Origin: Bacillus altitudinis 41KF2b
Lineage (GTDB): Bacteria > Bacillota > Bacilli > Bacillales > Bacillaceae
Assembly: GCF_000691145.1 (NCBI RefSeq)
Contig: NZ_ASJC01000001.1
Coordinates: 248,001 to 312,000, forward strand
Direction of reading: 5' to 3'
Length of the DNA: 64,000 nucleotides
In this document: positions 7,403 to 15,570 of the stretch, one piece after another
Layout of the letters: every line of letters starts with the position of its first letter
Position numbering within the stretch: position 1 is the first letter of the stretch
Notes under the pieces: generated by a model
Databases searched by the model: none
What the model saw: only the letters and a program-made list of their open reading frames with translations
What the model was told of the DNA's origin: nothing
Translations under genes and position numbers: made by a program

Positions 7403-8266
7403 TCACTTATTCGTGATGCCCATTAACTCCATAAATTGTGACAGGGCACTGGTCATGTACGAATCACGTCGCCTGATCAACACAGTGGGCACGATTCGAT
7501 GTGGTTCTGGTAATGGATGACAGGTGAATTTGCCTTCTCCCCGAGATTCAACCATAGATTTTGGTAATACGGTCACTCCCAGCCCGCTTTCAACACATTT
7601 AAGGACGCCCTCTAACGTACCATATTCCATGACCTTCATAGGAGGATAGCCGTTGTTCTCTAGCCACTTTTGCCATCGTCCTAAATAAATACAATGGGCG
7701 AATGACGAGAGCAACGGCTCATGTAAAATAGATTCTACCTGGAATTGCTCCGTGGAGTAGCTTGTAATGAGAACGAGGGATTCTTCCAATACAGGATACT
7801 CGATGATTTCTGGATGAAGAATTGGCCCATCTACCAAGGCGCCGTCTACTTTGTAGTTGAGGATAGCGCTAACTTGATCGACTGTAGGTGCCATATACAA
7901 GCTCAATTCTACTTGTGGAAATTTTTTGTGATATTCTGTGAAAATGCTGGGCAATCTTGTAGATGCGGTGGACTCTATAGATCCAATGTGTAAAGATCCC
8001 CGCGGAGTAGAGGAAAGCTTTACTGCTTCTATCGCTTCTTCGTAATCGTATAGTAATTTATTTACATAGGGAAGCAATTCACGTCCTGCAGGCGTTAAAG
8101 ATATTTTCTTATGATATCGATAGAGAAGAGGTACACCTAACTCTTGTTCAAGACGTTGGATTCTTGCGGTGACATTGGACTGCACATAATTTAATTTTTG
8201 AGCAGCTTTTGTGATGCTTTGTTCAATGGCAACGGCTTTAAATACTTCCAAAGATTTAATATCCAA
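7403..8266 (-). CDS. LysR-family transcriptional regulator
   Basis: A 287-residue protein. The N-terminal winged HTH (residues 1-60) is typical: FKAVAIEQSITKAAQKLNY, then VTARIQRLEQELGVPLLYR. The C-terminal effector domain (about 90-285) has GSLHIGSIESTASTRLP at its start and GLGVTVLPKSMV near the end. It is divergent from a cupin gene, the usual LysR layout in which the regulator controls its neighbour and itself. A perfect palindrome lies 18 bp before its start codon. The ligand is unknown. It resembles the CysL/CzcR group in general form only. Confidence 0.88.
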   Translation of the reverse strand: MDIKSLEVFKAVAIEQSITKAAQKLNYVQSNVTARIQRLEQELGVPLLYRYHKKISLTPAGRELLPYVNKLLYDYEEAIEAVKLSSTPRGSLHIGSIESTASTRLPSIFTEYHKKFPQVELSLYMAPTVDQVSAILNYKVDGALVDGPILHPEIIEYPVLEESLVLITSYSTEQFQVESILHEPLLSSFAHCIYLGRWQKWLENNGYPPMKVMEYGTLEGVLKCVESGLGVTVLPKSMVESRGEGKFTCHPLPEPHRIVPTVLIRRRDSYMTSALSQFMELMGITNK

Positions 8267-8283
8267 ACTAACTCTCCTTTTTG

Positions 8284-8300
8284 CATCACAAATTGTGATG
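8284..8300. promoter_or_regulatory. Palindromic operator, probably for the LysR regulator
   Basis: CATCACAA (8284-8291), one base, TTGTGATG (8293-8300): a perfect 17-bp palindrome containing the LysR T-N11-A pattern. It lies in the 204-bp divergent region, close to the lysR start. Confidence 0.6.
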
Positions 8301-8470
8301 ATCTATATGCTATTTTTTGATTTTACGTGATCCAATGAAGTATGTAAACTGAATGATAGAAGAGGTTGATGCTCATTGCGTCCCTTTTATTTGATCGAGA
8401 GGAGAAAATGAGAATTTTTTAGCTGTGGCAATTAAAACAGACGTTTCCATTTAATAAGGAGGGGAATCGA

Positions 8471-8833
8471 TTGATTTCAAAGGTAAATATCGAAGAAAAA
8501 TTTTCGCAAATAAATGATTATTGGAATCCTAGAATAAGTGGAGAGTTGAACGACTCATACATGAAAATGGTGAAAATTAAGGGTGAATTCATTTGGCATC
8601 ACCATGATGATGAGGATGAAATGTTCTTTGTGTGGAAAGGCAATCTAGTCATCCGTTTTAGGGATAGGGAAATAACGCTTCATGAAGGAGAATTTCTTGT
8701 GATTCCAAAAGGAGTTGAACATCAGCCAATTGCTGAAGAAGAAGTTCACTTGCTCTTAATTGAACCCAAAACGACGCTAAACACGGGGAATGTGCTCAAT
8801 GAACGAACTGTTTCGATTCCTGAACAAATTTGA
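8471..8833 (+). CDS. Cupin-domain protein
   Basis: A 120-residue single-domain cupin. The first cupin motif shows as FIWHHHDDEDEMFFVWKG (metal ligands His/His/Glu) and the second as LVIPKGVEHQPIAEE (His), so a metal-binding beta barrel is expected. The start is TTG at 8471 after AGGAGGGG. Small cupins of this kind can be isomerases, dioxygenases or sugar-binding proteins; the sequence alone does not say which. It is divergent from the LysR gene and is its probable target. A terminator follows at 8899. Confidence 0.8.
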   Translation: MISKVNIEEKFSQINDYWNPRISGELNDSYMKMVKIKGEFIWHHHDDEDEMFFVWKGNLVIRFRDREITLHEGEFLVIPKGVEHQPIAEEEVHLLLIEPKTTLNTGNVLNERTVSIPEQI

Positions 8834-8898
8834 AAAACTAAATCGTTAAAGATCAAGTATCTTAGGTGATAAATAGTAGAATGGTTGTTTTAGCTAAT

Positions 8899-8926
8899 AA
8901 CGAGGCTGCAATTGCTGCCTCGTTTT
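8899..8926 (+). terminator. Intrinsic terminator after the cupin gene
   Basis: AACGAGGC (8899-8906) pairs with GCCTCGTT (8917-8924), followed by a short T run. Confidence 0.75.
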
Positions 8927-9065
8927 GCTGTTTCAATGATTCATTGGCTTTCGTTGTCTGAAATAGACTCTTCTGCAAGAATCGGTCTTTGGGTAAGTTC
9001 GTGCTTTCATCGTTCCATATTCAGGTGCTAAGTCAATTTTGCCGAGTAAGCGATTTTTATTTAGT

Positions 9066-9395
9066 TCATCGATTTTTGTACCGGAAGTGTGCGTTAATTT
9101 GACCTTCCAGCATTTTTTTCTTATATTGTCCGCTTTTTAATGCCTGTTCTTTTTTCTTCATGTCTTTTAAAATTTCCGCTGTCTGCACACCATCTTCCCG
9201 TTTATTGGCGATATCCATTAAACGTTCTACATCAGAAAAAGAATATTTTCGTGTGCCTCTTGTTGAGCGCTGGGGGTAGATGAGTTTCCGTTCCTCATAA
9301 TATCGGATTTGCCTGACGGAAAGCCCTGTTAATTCACTGACAATCCCGATTGAAATGACTTTTTTATCTTTATAAGATACATCTTCCTGCGTCAT
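9066..9395 (-). CDS. tnrA: Nitrogen regulator TnrA
   Basis: A 109-residue MerR-family regulator. The HTH is [20 protein letters not shown] followed by the wing [20 protein letters not shown]. The short C-terminal tail ends [12 protein letters not shown], the segment by which TnrA binds feedback-inhibited glutamine synthetase. The length matches B. subtilis TnrA (110 aa, from memory) and distinguishes it from the longer GlnR. TnrA activates nitrogen-scavenging genes under nitrogen limitation. A TATAAT on the minus strand (9425-9430) places the start of transcription about 50 bp from a perfect TnrA box, the spacing expected for self-activation. Confidence 0.96.
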   Translation of the reverse strand: MTQEDVSYKDKKVISIGIVSELTGLSVRQIRYYEERKLIYPQRSTRGTRKYSFSDVERLMDIANKREDGVQTAEILKDMKKKEQALKSGQYKKKMLEGQINAHFRYKNR

Positions 9396-9459
9396 ATCCT
9401 CACCCCTGCAAGTCTTTTCTTCATATTATATCGAACAGTCAGTAAAAAAACCTAACGTT

Positions 9460-9476
9460 TGTTAGATAATATAACA
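9460..9476. promoter_or_regulatory. TnrA box between tnrA and ykzB
   Basis: TGTTA-GATAATA-TAACA, an exact match to TGTNA-N7-TNACA. Its centre is about 50 bp upstream of the predicted tnrA start site; it also lies upstream of ykzB-ykoL. Confidence 0.88.
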
Positions 9477-9587
9477 CAAAAATGAAAAAAGTGAAAAACA
9501 ATGGAAGGAAAATTAACATATAACGTGCAAATTATGTCACGTGAACATATGATAATAAAAAGAAAAAATGAGGAGGAGGCGCACTTG

Positions 9588-9743
9588 ATGGAGAAAACAC
9601 AGATCATCCGTATGGCAAAAGAAATCATCGCATTAGATGTGAAGAGGGATGAACTGCTGGAGCAGTTCATGCAGGCTGCGGGTCAGAATGCACATGCTCT
9701 TCTTAGAGCCGTACAAAATGATTTGTATAAAAAGTCCTCATAA
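9588..9743 (+). CDS. ykzB: Small protein YkzB
   Basis: The ATG at 9588 follows AGGAGGAGGC and gives a 51-residue protein, MEKTQIIRMAKEIIALD and so on, ending LYKKSS. The longer open frame from 9501 has no ribosome site. It is amphipathic helical and soluble. In B. subtilis ykzB and ykoL lie divergent from tnrA and are TnrA-activated; the layout and TnrA box here are the same. No molecular function is known to me. Confidence 0.75.
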   Translation: MEKTQIIRMAKEIIALDVKRDELLEQFMQAAGQNAHALLRAVQNDLYKKSS

Positions 9744-9781
9744 GCACCCGATCCATATCCATTGATAGGAGGGGAGATGTC

Positions 9782-9940
9782 GTGCGGCTAAAAGAAGCTT
9801 TAGCGAAAGAAAGACATTATTATACGAAGCAGCTTTGCTCACTTGGGGTATATAGCCCTGATATGACCAAGAACATGACAATTAGTGACTTAAAAAAAGA
9901 GTATCATTTCTTTTTCAACAAAACCGATCGCTATCTTTAA
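9782..9940 (+). CDS. ykoL: FbpA-like small basic protein (YkoL position)
   Basis: The GTG at 9782 follows AGGAGGGGAG and encodes 52 residues, MRLKEALAKERHYYTKQL and so on. The second half MTISDLKKEYHFFF recalls the Fur-regulated basic protein A family, whose members end in an S-L-x-E-Y segment. It lies 38 bp after ykzB in the same direction and before a terminator, so the two are co-transcribed. Its position matches ykoL of B. subtilis; the symbol rests on that. Role unknown. Confidence 0.65.
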   Translation: MRLKEALAKERHYYTKQLCSLGVYSPDMTKNMTISDLKKEYHFFFNKTDRYL

Positions 9941-9943
9941 CAT

Positions 9944-9982
9944 CCCTATCATGTGCACTGTCACATGAAGGGTTCTTTTTTT
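9944..9982 (+). terminator. Intrinsic terminator after ykoL
   Basis: CCCTATCATGTG (from 9944) pairs with CACATGAAGGG (9962-9972) with one bulge, then a T tract. Confidence 0.8.
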
Positions 9983-10189
9983 GCGTGTTTAATATTATAG
10001 CAATATTGAATTTTGTAGAAATTTGACGAATCAAATGTAAGAAAATATAGAGCCTTTACAGATTATGTTAAAATTTGTCGTAACTTGATGGTTTGCTGGA
10101 AAAGCTTTTTTTCGAGATGATTGTGAAAAATAAGAAGGATTTTAAAAGTTTATATCGAAATCTTATACATAACACGAATGGAGTCACTT

Positions 10190-10285
10190 ATGTGGTTGAA
10201 AGGGTTTTCAAAAACGTACTTCTATTTTTTACGAAAGGCTCCAACTGCACCGCAAGAAAGCCTTGAAGTTAAAAAAATATTATAA
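10190..10285 (+). CDS. Candidate 31-residue ORF upstream of ykoM
   Basis: ATG at 10190 opens a 31-codon frame, MWLKGFSKTYFYFLRKAPTAP and so on, stopping 11 bp before ykoM. The upstream ribosome site (GGAG, 10180-10183) is weak but usable. The N-terminal half is aromatic and basic. A TATACAT-like -10 lies near 10163. It may be a leader ORF of ykoM or chance; conservation would decide. Confidence 0.3.
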   Translation: MWLKGFSKTYFYFLRKAPTAPQESLEVKKIL

Positions 10286-10296
10286 GAGGTAGATAT

Positions 10297-10761
10297 GTGA
10301 TGAGACTATCGTTTAATGAAGAAGAAGTAGAACGTTCAATGACGCTTTACAAAGTTTTTGCAAGAGCATTTAAAAGCGTTTCCGAACACAGTATTAGAGA
10401 CAGCAAGGAGCATGGATTCAATCCAACTGAATTTGCCGTTCTCGAATTACTGTATACGAGAGGTGCTCAAAAACTTCAGCAAATCGGCTCAAGACTCCTG
10501 CTTGTCAGCGGGAATGTGACGTACGTAATTGACAAGTTAGAACGAAATGGTTTCATTGAAAGAGAACAGGACCCAAAGGATAAACGGTCAGTTTATGCCC
10601 ATTTAACGGATAAAGGGCGCAGTTATCTAGATAAAATTTATCCAATCCATTCTCTTCGAATTGCGCGGGCGTTTTCTGGTCTTTCGCGTGAAGAACAGGA
10701 GCAATTAATTAGTCTGCTGAAAAAAGCAGGTATTCACAGTCAGCATTTGTTATTTAGATAA
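10297..10761 (+). CDS. ykoM: MarR-family regulator YkoM
   Basis: A 154-residue MarR protein. The winged HTH is FAVLELLYTRGAQKLQQIGSRLLL, then NVTYVIDKLERNGFIERE and the wing DPKDKRSVYAHLTDKG. It is clearly paralogous to MhqR in this window (36165-36620); both share NPTEFAVLELLY and TYVxDKLE. The start is either GTG 10297 or ATG 10300, both within range of AGAGGT. The inducer is unknown; MhqR relatives respond to quinone-like electrophiles. Its terminator region is interrupted by a dispersed repeat. Confidence 0.88.
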   Translation: MMRLSFNEEEVERSMTLYKVFARAFKSVSEHSIRDSKEHGFNPTEFAVLELLYTRGAQKLQQIGSRLLLVSGNVTYVIDKLERNGFIEREQDPKDKRSVYAHLTDKGRSYLDKIYPIHSLRIARAFSGLSREEQEQLISLLKKAGIHSQHLLFR

Positions 10762-10766
10762 AACGA

Positions 10767-10791
10767 AAAGGTGCCATGGTTGGCACCTTTT
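10767..10791. terminator. Terminator of ykoM, left copy
   Basis: AAAGGTGCCA and TGGCACCTTT form the stem. The identical 25-bp hairpin recurs at 10971-10995, on the other side of a dispersed repeat. Confidence 0.8.
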
Positions 10792-10970
10792 AGATTGTTG
10801 ACAAAGGGCTAAAATGAACTTGATTTTAGCCCTTTGTCTTCTTTTCAGCCCAGCGTGATAGAAAACCTTTGCAGTCTAGGAAGGACGAGTACTGGCGCGG
10901 AGCGAATTTGACATTCGTGAGCACCAGCACGCAGGACTGACAACGAATGCGAGGGTTTGTCTACACGCTG
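10792..10970 (-). repeat. Structured dispersed repeat, copy A (179 bp, minus orientation)
   Basis: Read on the minus strand it begins CAGCGTGTAGACAAACCC and ends GTCAACAATCT. Domain 1 is closed by CAGCGTG-TAGA-AAACC pairing with GGTTT-TCTA-CACGCTG; domain 2 is a 16-bp hairpin, GACAAAGGGCTAAAAT. It is nearly identical to copies B (21286) and D (38529), with a 4-bp insertion after CACGCTG. It separates two identical copies of the ykoM/ykoW terminator. Confidence 0.85.
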
Positions 10971-10997
10971 AAAGGTGCCATGGTTGGCACCTTTTTT
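10971..10997. terminator. Terminator between ykoM and ykoW, right copy
   Basis: Same hairpin as 10767-10791, with a T tract on the plus strand; its edge overlaps the ykoW stop codon. Confidence 0.8.
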
Positions 10998-13419
10998 ATG
11001 TATCCAGCTGATGAGCAGGATAGGCGATAAATTTTTCAATATCACTAGCTGGAAGTGGCTTGGCATAATAAAAGCCTTGTAGATCGTCACAGCCCTGCGT
11101 AGATAAAAGTTGTGCTTGTGCAAAAGTTTCAACACCTTCAGCAATGACTTCTAGAGATAGCTGGTGCCCCATTGCAATAATAGCCCCTGTGATTTGCTCA
11201 GACTTTGAATCACTCAAAATATCCTCGATAAATGATTTATCAATTTTCAGACGGTGAATCGGCAAATCCTTCAAATAGCTTAAAGAGCTATGGCCTGTAC
11301 CAAAATCATCAATACTAATACGGACGCCAAGTTGTTTTAGAGATGTCAGTACTTGTTTTGACTGCTTGATGTTATCCATTGTCATGCTTTCTGTCACTTC
11401 AAGCTCAAGAAGTGATGGTTGAAGGTCGTATTTTTTTAGCGTTAGTTTGATCAAATCAATTAAGTCTTCAGAGTTAAACTGCTTAGCAGATAAATTGACC
11501 GCTACAGGGATTTTCAATTGCTTGTCATACCACAATTTTGCCTGCTGACATGCCGTGTCAATGACCCACCTTCCAATATCGATAATCAGGCCGGATTCTT
11601 CAGCAAGTTCAATGAAAGCCTCGGGTGATTTTAGAGAACCGTCTGGTGCTTTCATTCTTAAAAGGGCTTCAACACCTGTCATTTGTCTTGTTTTGGCGCT
11701 GATTTGCGGCTGATAATGAAGCACAAACTGCTTTCTTTGAATGGCATCTCGTAGCTCCAGTTCGCGATTGAGTCTGTCCTCACTCAATCTCTCCATAGAT
11801 TCAGTAAAGAATTCATAGCGGCTTTGTTTATGTTTCTTTGATAAATACATGGCCATATCTGCTTTTCTCATCAATTCCATGCCATTCTTTCCGTTTTGCG
11901 GAGAGATGGCGATTCCAATACTAATGGATGTAATGAGCTGATGGTTTTGAATGAAAAAAGGTCGTTCAAATTGGCGAATGATGTTTTTCGAAAGCTGTTC
12001 AATTTTATGTGTACCATGCTCCAGGTGAGGGAAGATCATTAAAAATTCATCACCGCCAATTCTTGCAATAAAACCATTGTCAGGCAAACATTTGGTTAGT
12101 CTGTTTGCGGCGGCTTTCAACAGCAGATCGCCTATGTTATGACCAAGGGCATCATTAATAATTTTAAACCGATTTAAATCAAGAAAAAGAACTGCCGTTG
12201 ACGTTTTTGTCTCTTCTTGAGCGGATAAAACATCATTTAAATGATTAATTCCGTGACGACGGTTCGGAAGTTCAGTTAATGCATCATAATGTGCCATCAC
12301 ATGAATTTCTTTTTCAGCAATCTTCTGCTGGGTTAAATCCTTTAAAACGAGATAAATGCTGTCAAGTGTATGGTTGACGTGTACGGGTATGTATGTAACA
12401 TGATAATAATAAAAACGATCTGCTGCTTTCAGTTCTGCTTCACGCGTAATTGCTTTTTTAGATTGATCAATAAAGTCTTCCCACATCTCAGTCGGCATGA
12501 CATATTGACTCACATCATCACCAATCCAGGAATTGCACATTTTCAAAATGTGTTTGCCTGGATCATTCGCAGATATCACTTTTCGATCAACAGATAACAC
12601 GATAATCCCATCTATATTATGTTTGATCAGTGATTGGAACCGCTGTTCATTTTCTTTTAGCTGATCGGATTGTGACATAATCCGGTGATCAATATAGGCG
12701 CCGAAAATCATAAGTGATTGGACGATAAGCGTCATCAGGCCGATGAAAATGGACAGGCTAAATGGTGACATTTCAAGAGAACCACCCGCAGCGACCTGAC
12801 CATCTGAATGAAAAAACATCGTCGAAGACGCCATGCCTGTGTAATGCATGCCCGCAACAGCACCGCCCATCATCAGTGCACCCGCTATTTTTAACAGCTG
12901 ATCTCCCCGCCTTTTCTCAGAGCGATGGAGCCGGAAAAAAAGGTGTAATGAAAAGAATGAAGCGAGCGCACCAATAAAAAACGAAAGAAAAAAGAGAACA
13001 GGGTCATAGCTGATGGTGACATTCGCCATTGATTCCAATCCGAGGTAGTGCATGCTGCAAATAGCTGAGCCCATCGTGATCGAACTAATCAAAAGTCGTC
13101 TTGTAGAAAGTTGTTGCTGAATACATATTGAAAATGCAATGAAAGAACCGATAAAAGAGGCCAAAATCGATAAAATGAGTAAGGGTGTTTCATATGTGAT
13201 ACCAGAGCGTAGGTGAAACGCCATCATGCCAATAAAATGCATTGACCATATTCCCATCCCCATGATCATCGCACCAATGATCAACCATACTCTTTTCTTT
13301 GCGCCGCTCGACTGGATCACCCGGCTGGCTAATTGAAGAGCTGAGTAGGAGGCGACAGCGGCGACAGCGACTGACAGAAAGACAAGCCATCCGTTGTAGC
13401 TTCCTGTTAAATGTGTCAT
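10996..13419 (-). CDS. dgcW: MHYT-PAS-GGDEF-EAL c-di-GMP enzyme YkoW (DgcW)
   Basis: An 807-residue membrane protein. The N-terminal MHYT sensor (seven TM helices, about residues 1-240) has three signature motifs: MHFIGMM, MHYLGLE and MHYTGMA. These are proposed to bind a metal and sense a gas. A PAS-like segment (about 255-365) follows. The GGDEF domain (about 375-540) has an intact GGDEF, and the EAL domain (about 550-800) has VEALLRM, DDFGTG and EGVET. Both cyclase and phosphodiesterase sites look complete. The start at 13419 is nine bases after AGGAGG; the open frame extends 18 codons further without a ribosome site. The gene converges on ykoM. Confidence 0.93.
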   Translation of the reverse strand: MTHLTGSYNGWLVFLSVAVAAVASYSALQLASRVIQSSGAKKRVWLIIGAMIMGMGIWSMHFIGMMAFHLRSGITYETPLLILSILASFIGSFIAFSICIQQQLSTRRLLISSITMGSAICSMHYLGLESMANVTISYDPVLFFLSFFIGALASFFSLHLFFRLHRSEKRRGDQLLKIAGALMMGGAVAGMHYTGMASSTMFFHSDGQVAAGGSLEMSPFSLSIFIGLMTLIVQSLMIFGAYIDHRIMSQSDQLKENEQRFQSLIKHNIDGIIVLSVDRKVISANDPGKHILKMCNSWIGDDVSQYVMPTEMWEDFIDQSKKAITREAELKAADRFYYYHVTYIPVHVNHTLDSIYLVLKDLTQQKIAEKEIHVMAHYDALTELPNRRHGINHLNDVLSAQEETKTSTAVLFLDLNRFKIINDALGHNIGDLLLKAAANRLTKCLPDNGFIARIGGDEFLMIFPHLEHGTHKIEQLSKNIIRQFERPFFIQNHQLITSISIGIAISPQNGKNGMELMRKADMAMYLSKKHKQSRYEFFTESMERLSEDRLNRELELRDAIQRKQFVLHYQPQISAKTRQMTGVEALLRMKAPDGSLKSPEAFIELAEESGLIIDIGRWVIDTACQQAKLWYDKQLKIPVAVNLSAKQFNSEDLIDLIKLTLKKYDLQPSLLELEVTESMTMDNIKQSKQVLTSLKQLGVRISIDDFGTGHSSLSYLKDLPIHRLKIDKSFIEDILSDSKSEQITGAIIAMGHQLSLEVIAEGVETFAQAQLLSTQGCDDLQGFYYAKPLPASDIEKFIAYPAHQLDT

Positions 13420-13667
13420 GTAAGAAAACCTCCTGTATCTAAAAACAGACATATACTTAATATATCGGATCAAGTGGCGCCTGTGTTCACTTTTCCTTTA
13501 CTTAAAAAGGGCATTCAGCATTTTTTTTGAACATTTTTTATAGTAAAATCAAATTTAATGTAAAAAAACGAAGAAAAGTGAATCATTTTTGGTTTTTTAT
13601 TCGTTTAATAGGTGGCACGGTACGATTTGCAAGCATAGCCTGTCAAACTGATTATGTGTGAAAGGGA

Positions 13668-14282
13668 TTGATAAACATCGAAGATTTTATTATTTCATTA
13701 GCTGATGCCTTTAAGAATTTGTCGTACTTCGGCATCTTTCTTGCATTATGCATTGAATTTGTTCCTGCTGAAGTGGTGTTGCCTCTTGCAGGTTACTGGG
13801 TTTCAAAAGGGGACATGGCCTTCATCGGTGTTGTGGCTGCCGGTTCTATTGGTGGTGTGGCAGGCCCCTTGACCTTGTACTGGTTAGGACGTTATGGAGG
13901 GAGACCCTTTTTAAATAAATATGGGAAATATTTCTTTGTGAAACCTGAGTCACTTGATAAATCGGATGCCTTTTTTGAAAAACATGGCGGATTTGTTGCG
14001 TTTAGTGGCCGGTTTATTCCAGGGGTCAGAACCCTTATTTCCATTCCGTGCGGGATTGCGAAGATGAATGTGTGGGTTTTTTGCCTGTATACGTTTTTGG
14101 CGATTACGCCAATTACATTTGTATATGTGTATCTAGGATTTGTCCTTGGGGAGAACTGGCAAGAGGTTGGAACCATTTTAGAACCATATGTATTGCCGAT
14201 TGGAATTGGTATGCTCTTATTGTTTGTTCTCTACGTGTGGCTGAAACGAAGAAAAAGAAAAACAGAAACACCAACGGCTTAA
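13668..14282 (+). CDS. ykoX: DedA-family membrane protein YkoX
   Basis: A 204-residue integral membrane protein of the DedA/VTT family. It has the conserved early acidic motif (IEFVPAEVVLPLAGYW), a GPLTLYWLGRYGG segment and the FxGRFIPGVRTLISIPCG motif with its key Arg residues. DedA proteins are implicated in flipping undecaprenyl phosphate or phospholipids; the substrate here is not known. It has four to five TM helices and a basic C-tail KRRKRK. The start is TTG at 13668 after AAAGGG. The next promoter drives the Mn riboswitch. Confidence 0.88.
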   Translation: MINIEDFIISLADAFKNLSYFGIFLALCIEFVPAEVVLPLAGYWVSKGDMAFIGVVAAGSIGGVAGPLTLYWLGRYGGRPFLNKYGKYFFVKPESLDKSDAFFEKHGGFVAFSGRFIPGVRTLISIPCGIAKMNVWVFCLYTFLAITPITFVYVYLGFVLGENWQEVGTILEPYVLPIGIGMLLLFVLYVWLKRRKRKTETPTA

Positions 14283-14310
14283 TCAGTGGGTGAAGATGAA
14301 AAGTCACCTG

Positions 14311-14339
14311 TTGACAATACGGGGTCTGTTGATTATGAT
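14311..14339 (+). promoter_or_regulatory. SigA promoter of the ykoY riboswitch
   Basis: TTGACA (14311-14316), 17-bp spacer, TATGAT (14334-14339). Confidence 0.85.
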
Positions 14340-14363
14340 ATAAGTAATCTAAATATTCTTAAT

Positions 14364-14506
14364 CCCACCAAAGGGGAGTAGCGTCCGGTTTTTACCGGAA
14401 ACAAAGTCGTCATTACATGGAACCTCATTCCATCGGCTTTGTTGGCATGATTTACATATCACATGTCTAGCAAGACCTTTGCCATTACAGGCAAAGGTCT
14501 TTTTTG
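14364..14506 (+). ncRNA. yybP-ykoY manganese riboswitch with terminator
   Basis: The conserved entry AAAGGGGAGTAGCGTCCGG (14370 on), the internal hairpin around ACCGG, and the closing CATGATTTACATATCACATG with TCTAGC near 14450-14470 are those of the yybP-ykoY aptamer, placed upstream of ykoY as in B. subtilis. The platform is a terminator, AAGACCTTTGCC (14472-14483) with GGCAAAGGTCTT, and a T tract. Known behaviour: Mn binding prevents the terminator and turns the gene on. Confidence 0.95.
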
Positions 14507-14563
14507 CATTCATAAGCCTTTGTCTGTTGTGGGACAATAGATAAAAAATAAGGAGGAATGATG

Positions 14564-15355
14564 ATGGATGCAGCAATTATTTTAGAGTACGGGTGGGTTC
14601 TTCTCGTATTGATTGGATTAGAAGGGATTTTAGCAGCTGATAATGCGCTGGTTATGGCTGTGATGGTCAAACACCTTCCTGAAAAACAAAGGAAAAAGGC
14701 ATTATTTTACGGACTTGCGGGAGCATTTGTCATGCGATTTGGTTCTCTTTTTCTTATTTCGTTTTTAGTAGATGTGTGGCAAGTTCAAGCCATTGGCGCA
14801 ATATATCTTCTCTATATTTCGATTCACCATATTTTAAAATCGCACGTATTTAAGAAAAAGGAAGCAGACACAAACATGAAACAAAGCGGCTTTTGGGCAA
14901 CCGTCGTAAAAGTTGAGCTTGCTGACATTGCATTTGCAGTAGATTCTATTTTAGCAGCCGTTGCATTAGCTGTGACTCTGCCAGTAACAAACCTTCCACA
15001 AATTGGTGGGCTTGATGGCGGTCAATTTATTGTCATTCTATTAGGCGGTATCATTGGTCTAGTGATCATGAGGTTTGCGGCGACTGTATTTGTGAAACTG
15101 CTTAAAACGAGACCAAGCCTAGAAACAGCAGCATTTGTCATTGTTGGATGGGTTGGCGTGAAGCTGACGCTCTATACACTTTCTCATCCAGCTATTGGGG
15201 TCGTGTCCTCTCATTTCATTCATTCAACATTATGGAAAATCATTTTCTGGACGGTCCTTCTCGCAATTGCAGCATTTGGTTGGTTTTTATCAAGTCCATC
15301 AAGAAAAGGCAGCCAGCAAAACGAGGAAAAACAAGAGATGCGGCTGGAAGAGTAG
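14564..15355 (+). CDS. meeY: TerC-family manganese exporter YkoY (MeeY)
   Basis: A 263-residue TerC-family protein with about eight TM helices. The conserved acidic motifs GLEGILAADNALVMAVM and ELADIAFAVDSILAAVAL supply the metal site. TerC proteins of this type move Mn across the membrane and help metalate exported enzymes. Three ATG codons lie in a row (14558, 14561, 14564); only the third has the right distance from AGGAGG at 14551. Control is by the riboswitch directly upstream. The C-terminal tail is charged (NEEKQEMRLEE). Confidence 0.92.
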   Translation: MDAAIILEYGWVLLVLIGLEGILAADNALVMAVMVKHLPEKQRKKALFYGLAGAFVMRFGSLFLISFLVDVWQVQAIGAIYLLYISIHHILKSHVFKKKEADTNMKQSGFWATVVKVELADIAFAVDSILAAVALAVTLPVTNLPQIGGLDGGQFIVILLGGIIGLVIMRFAATVFVKLLKTRPSLETAAFVIVGWVGVKLTLYTLSHPAIGVVSSHFIHSTLWKIIFWTVLLAIAAFGWFLSSPSRKGSQQNEEKQEMRLEE

Positions 15356-15405
15356 GTTTTTTGAAAGAAATATCATTTCATTTTCATAACACGTATATTA
15401 CAAAA

Positions 15406-15430
15406 AAGGGGGGGATACCCCCTTATTTCT
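15406..15430 (+). terminator. GC-rich terminator after ykoY
   Basis: GGGGG (15410-15414), ATA, CCCCC (15418-15422), then a T-rich stretch. The short loop makes it a weak terminator. The C run doubles as a SigI-type -35. Confidence 0.55.
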
Positions 15431-15445
15431 TTGCTTTTAAACGAA
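15417..15445 (+). promoter_or_regulatory. SigI-type autoregulatory promoter
   Basis: ACCCCC (15417-15422) and CGAA (15442-15445), the -35 and -10 words reported for SigI promoters, 19 bp apart, lie 126 bp before sigI. Spacing is longer than I would expect, so this is a candidate. Confidence 0.5.
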
Positions 15446-15515
15446 ACGTTGTAAAGTAGATAAAGAAATACATGTCACAATTGAGTAACAGGAAATGAAT
15501 TCCTCATTTCTTCCT

Positions 15516-15544
15516 TTGCGCTTCCCTCATAAATTAGCTATCAT
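15516..15544 (+). promoter_or_regulatory. SigA promoter of sigI
   Basis: TTGCGC (15516-15521), 17-bp spacer, TATCAT (15539-15544). Confidence 0.6.
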
Positions 15545-15570
15545 AAATGAGTAATATAGGGAGAACTGAG

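Noticed and set aside
8940-9065. 42 open codons downstream of tnrA on the minus strand
   Set aside because: The frame follows the tnrA stop in another phase and has no start or ribosome site. TnrA already has its full expected length, so this is not a frameshifted end.
10845-11144. 99-codon ORF reading through repeat copy A
   Set aside because: A similar reading frame (SVLRAGAHEC) appears in copies B and D, but changes between copies follow RNA pairing rather than codons, and there is no ribosome site. I treat it as a by-product of the repeat.
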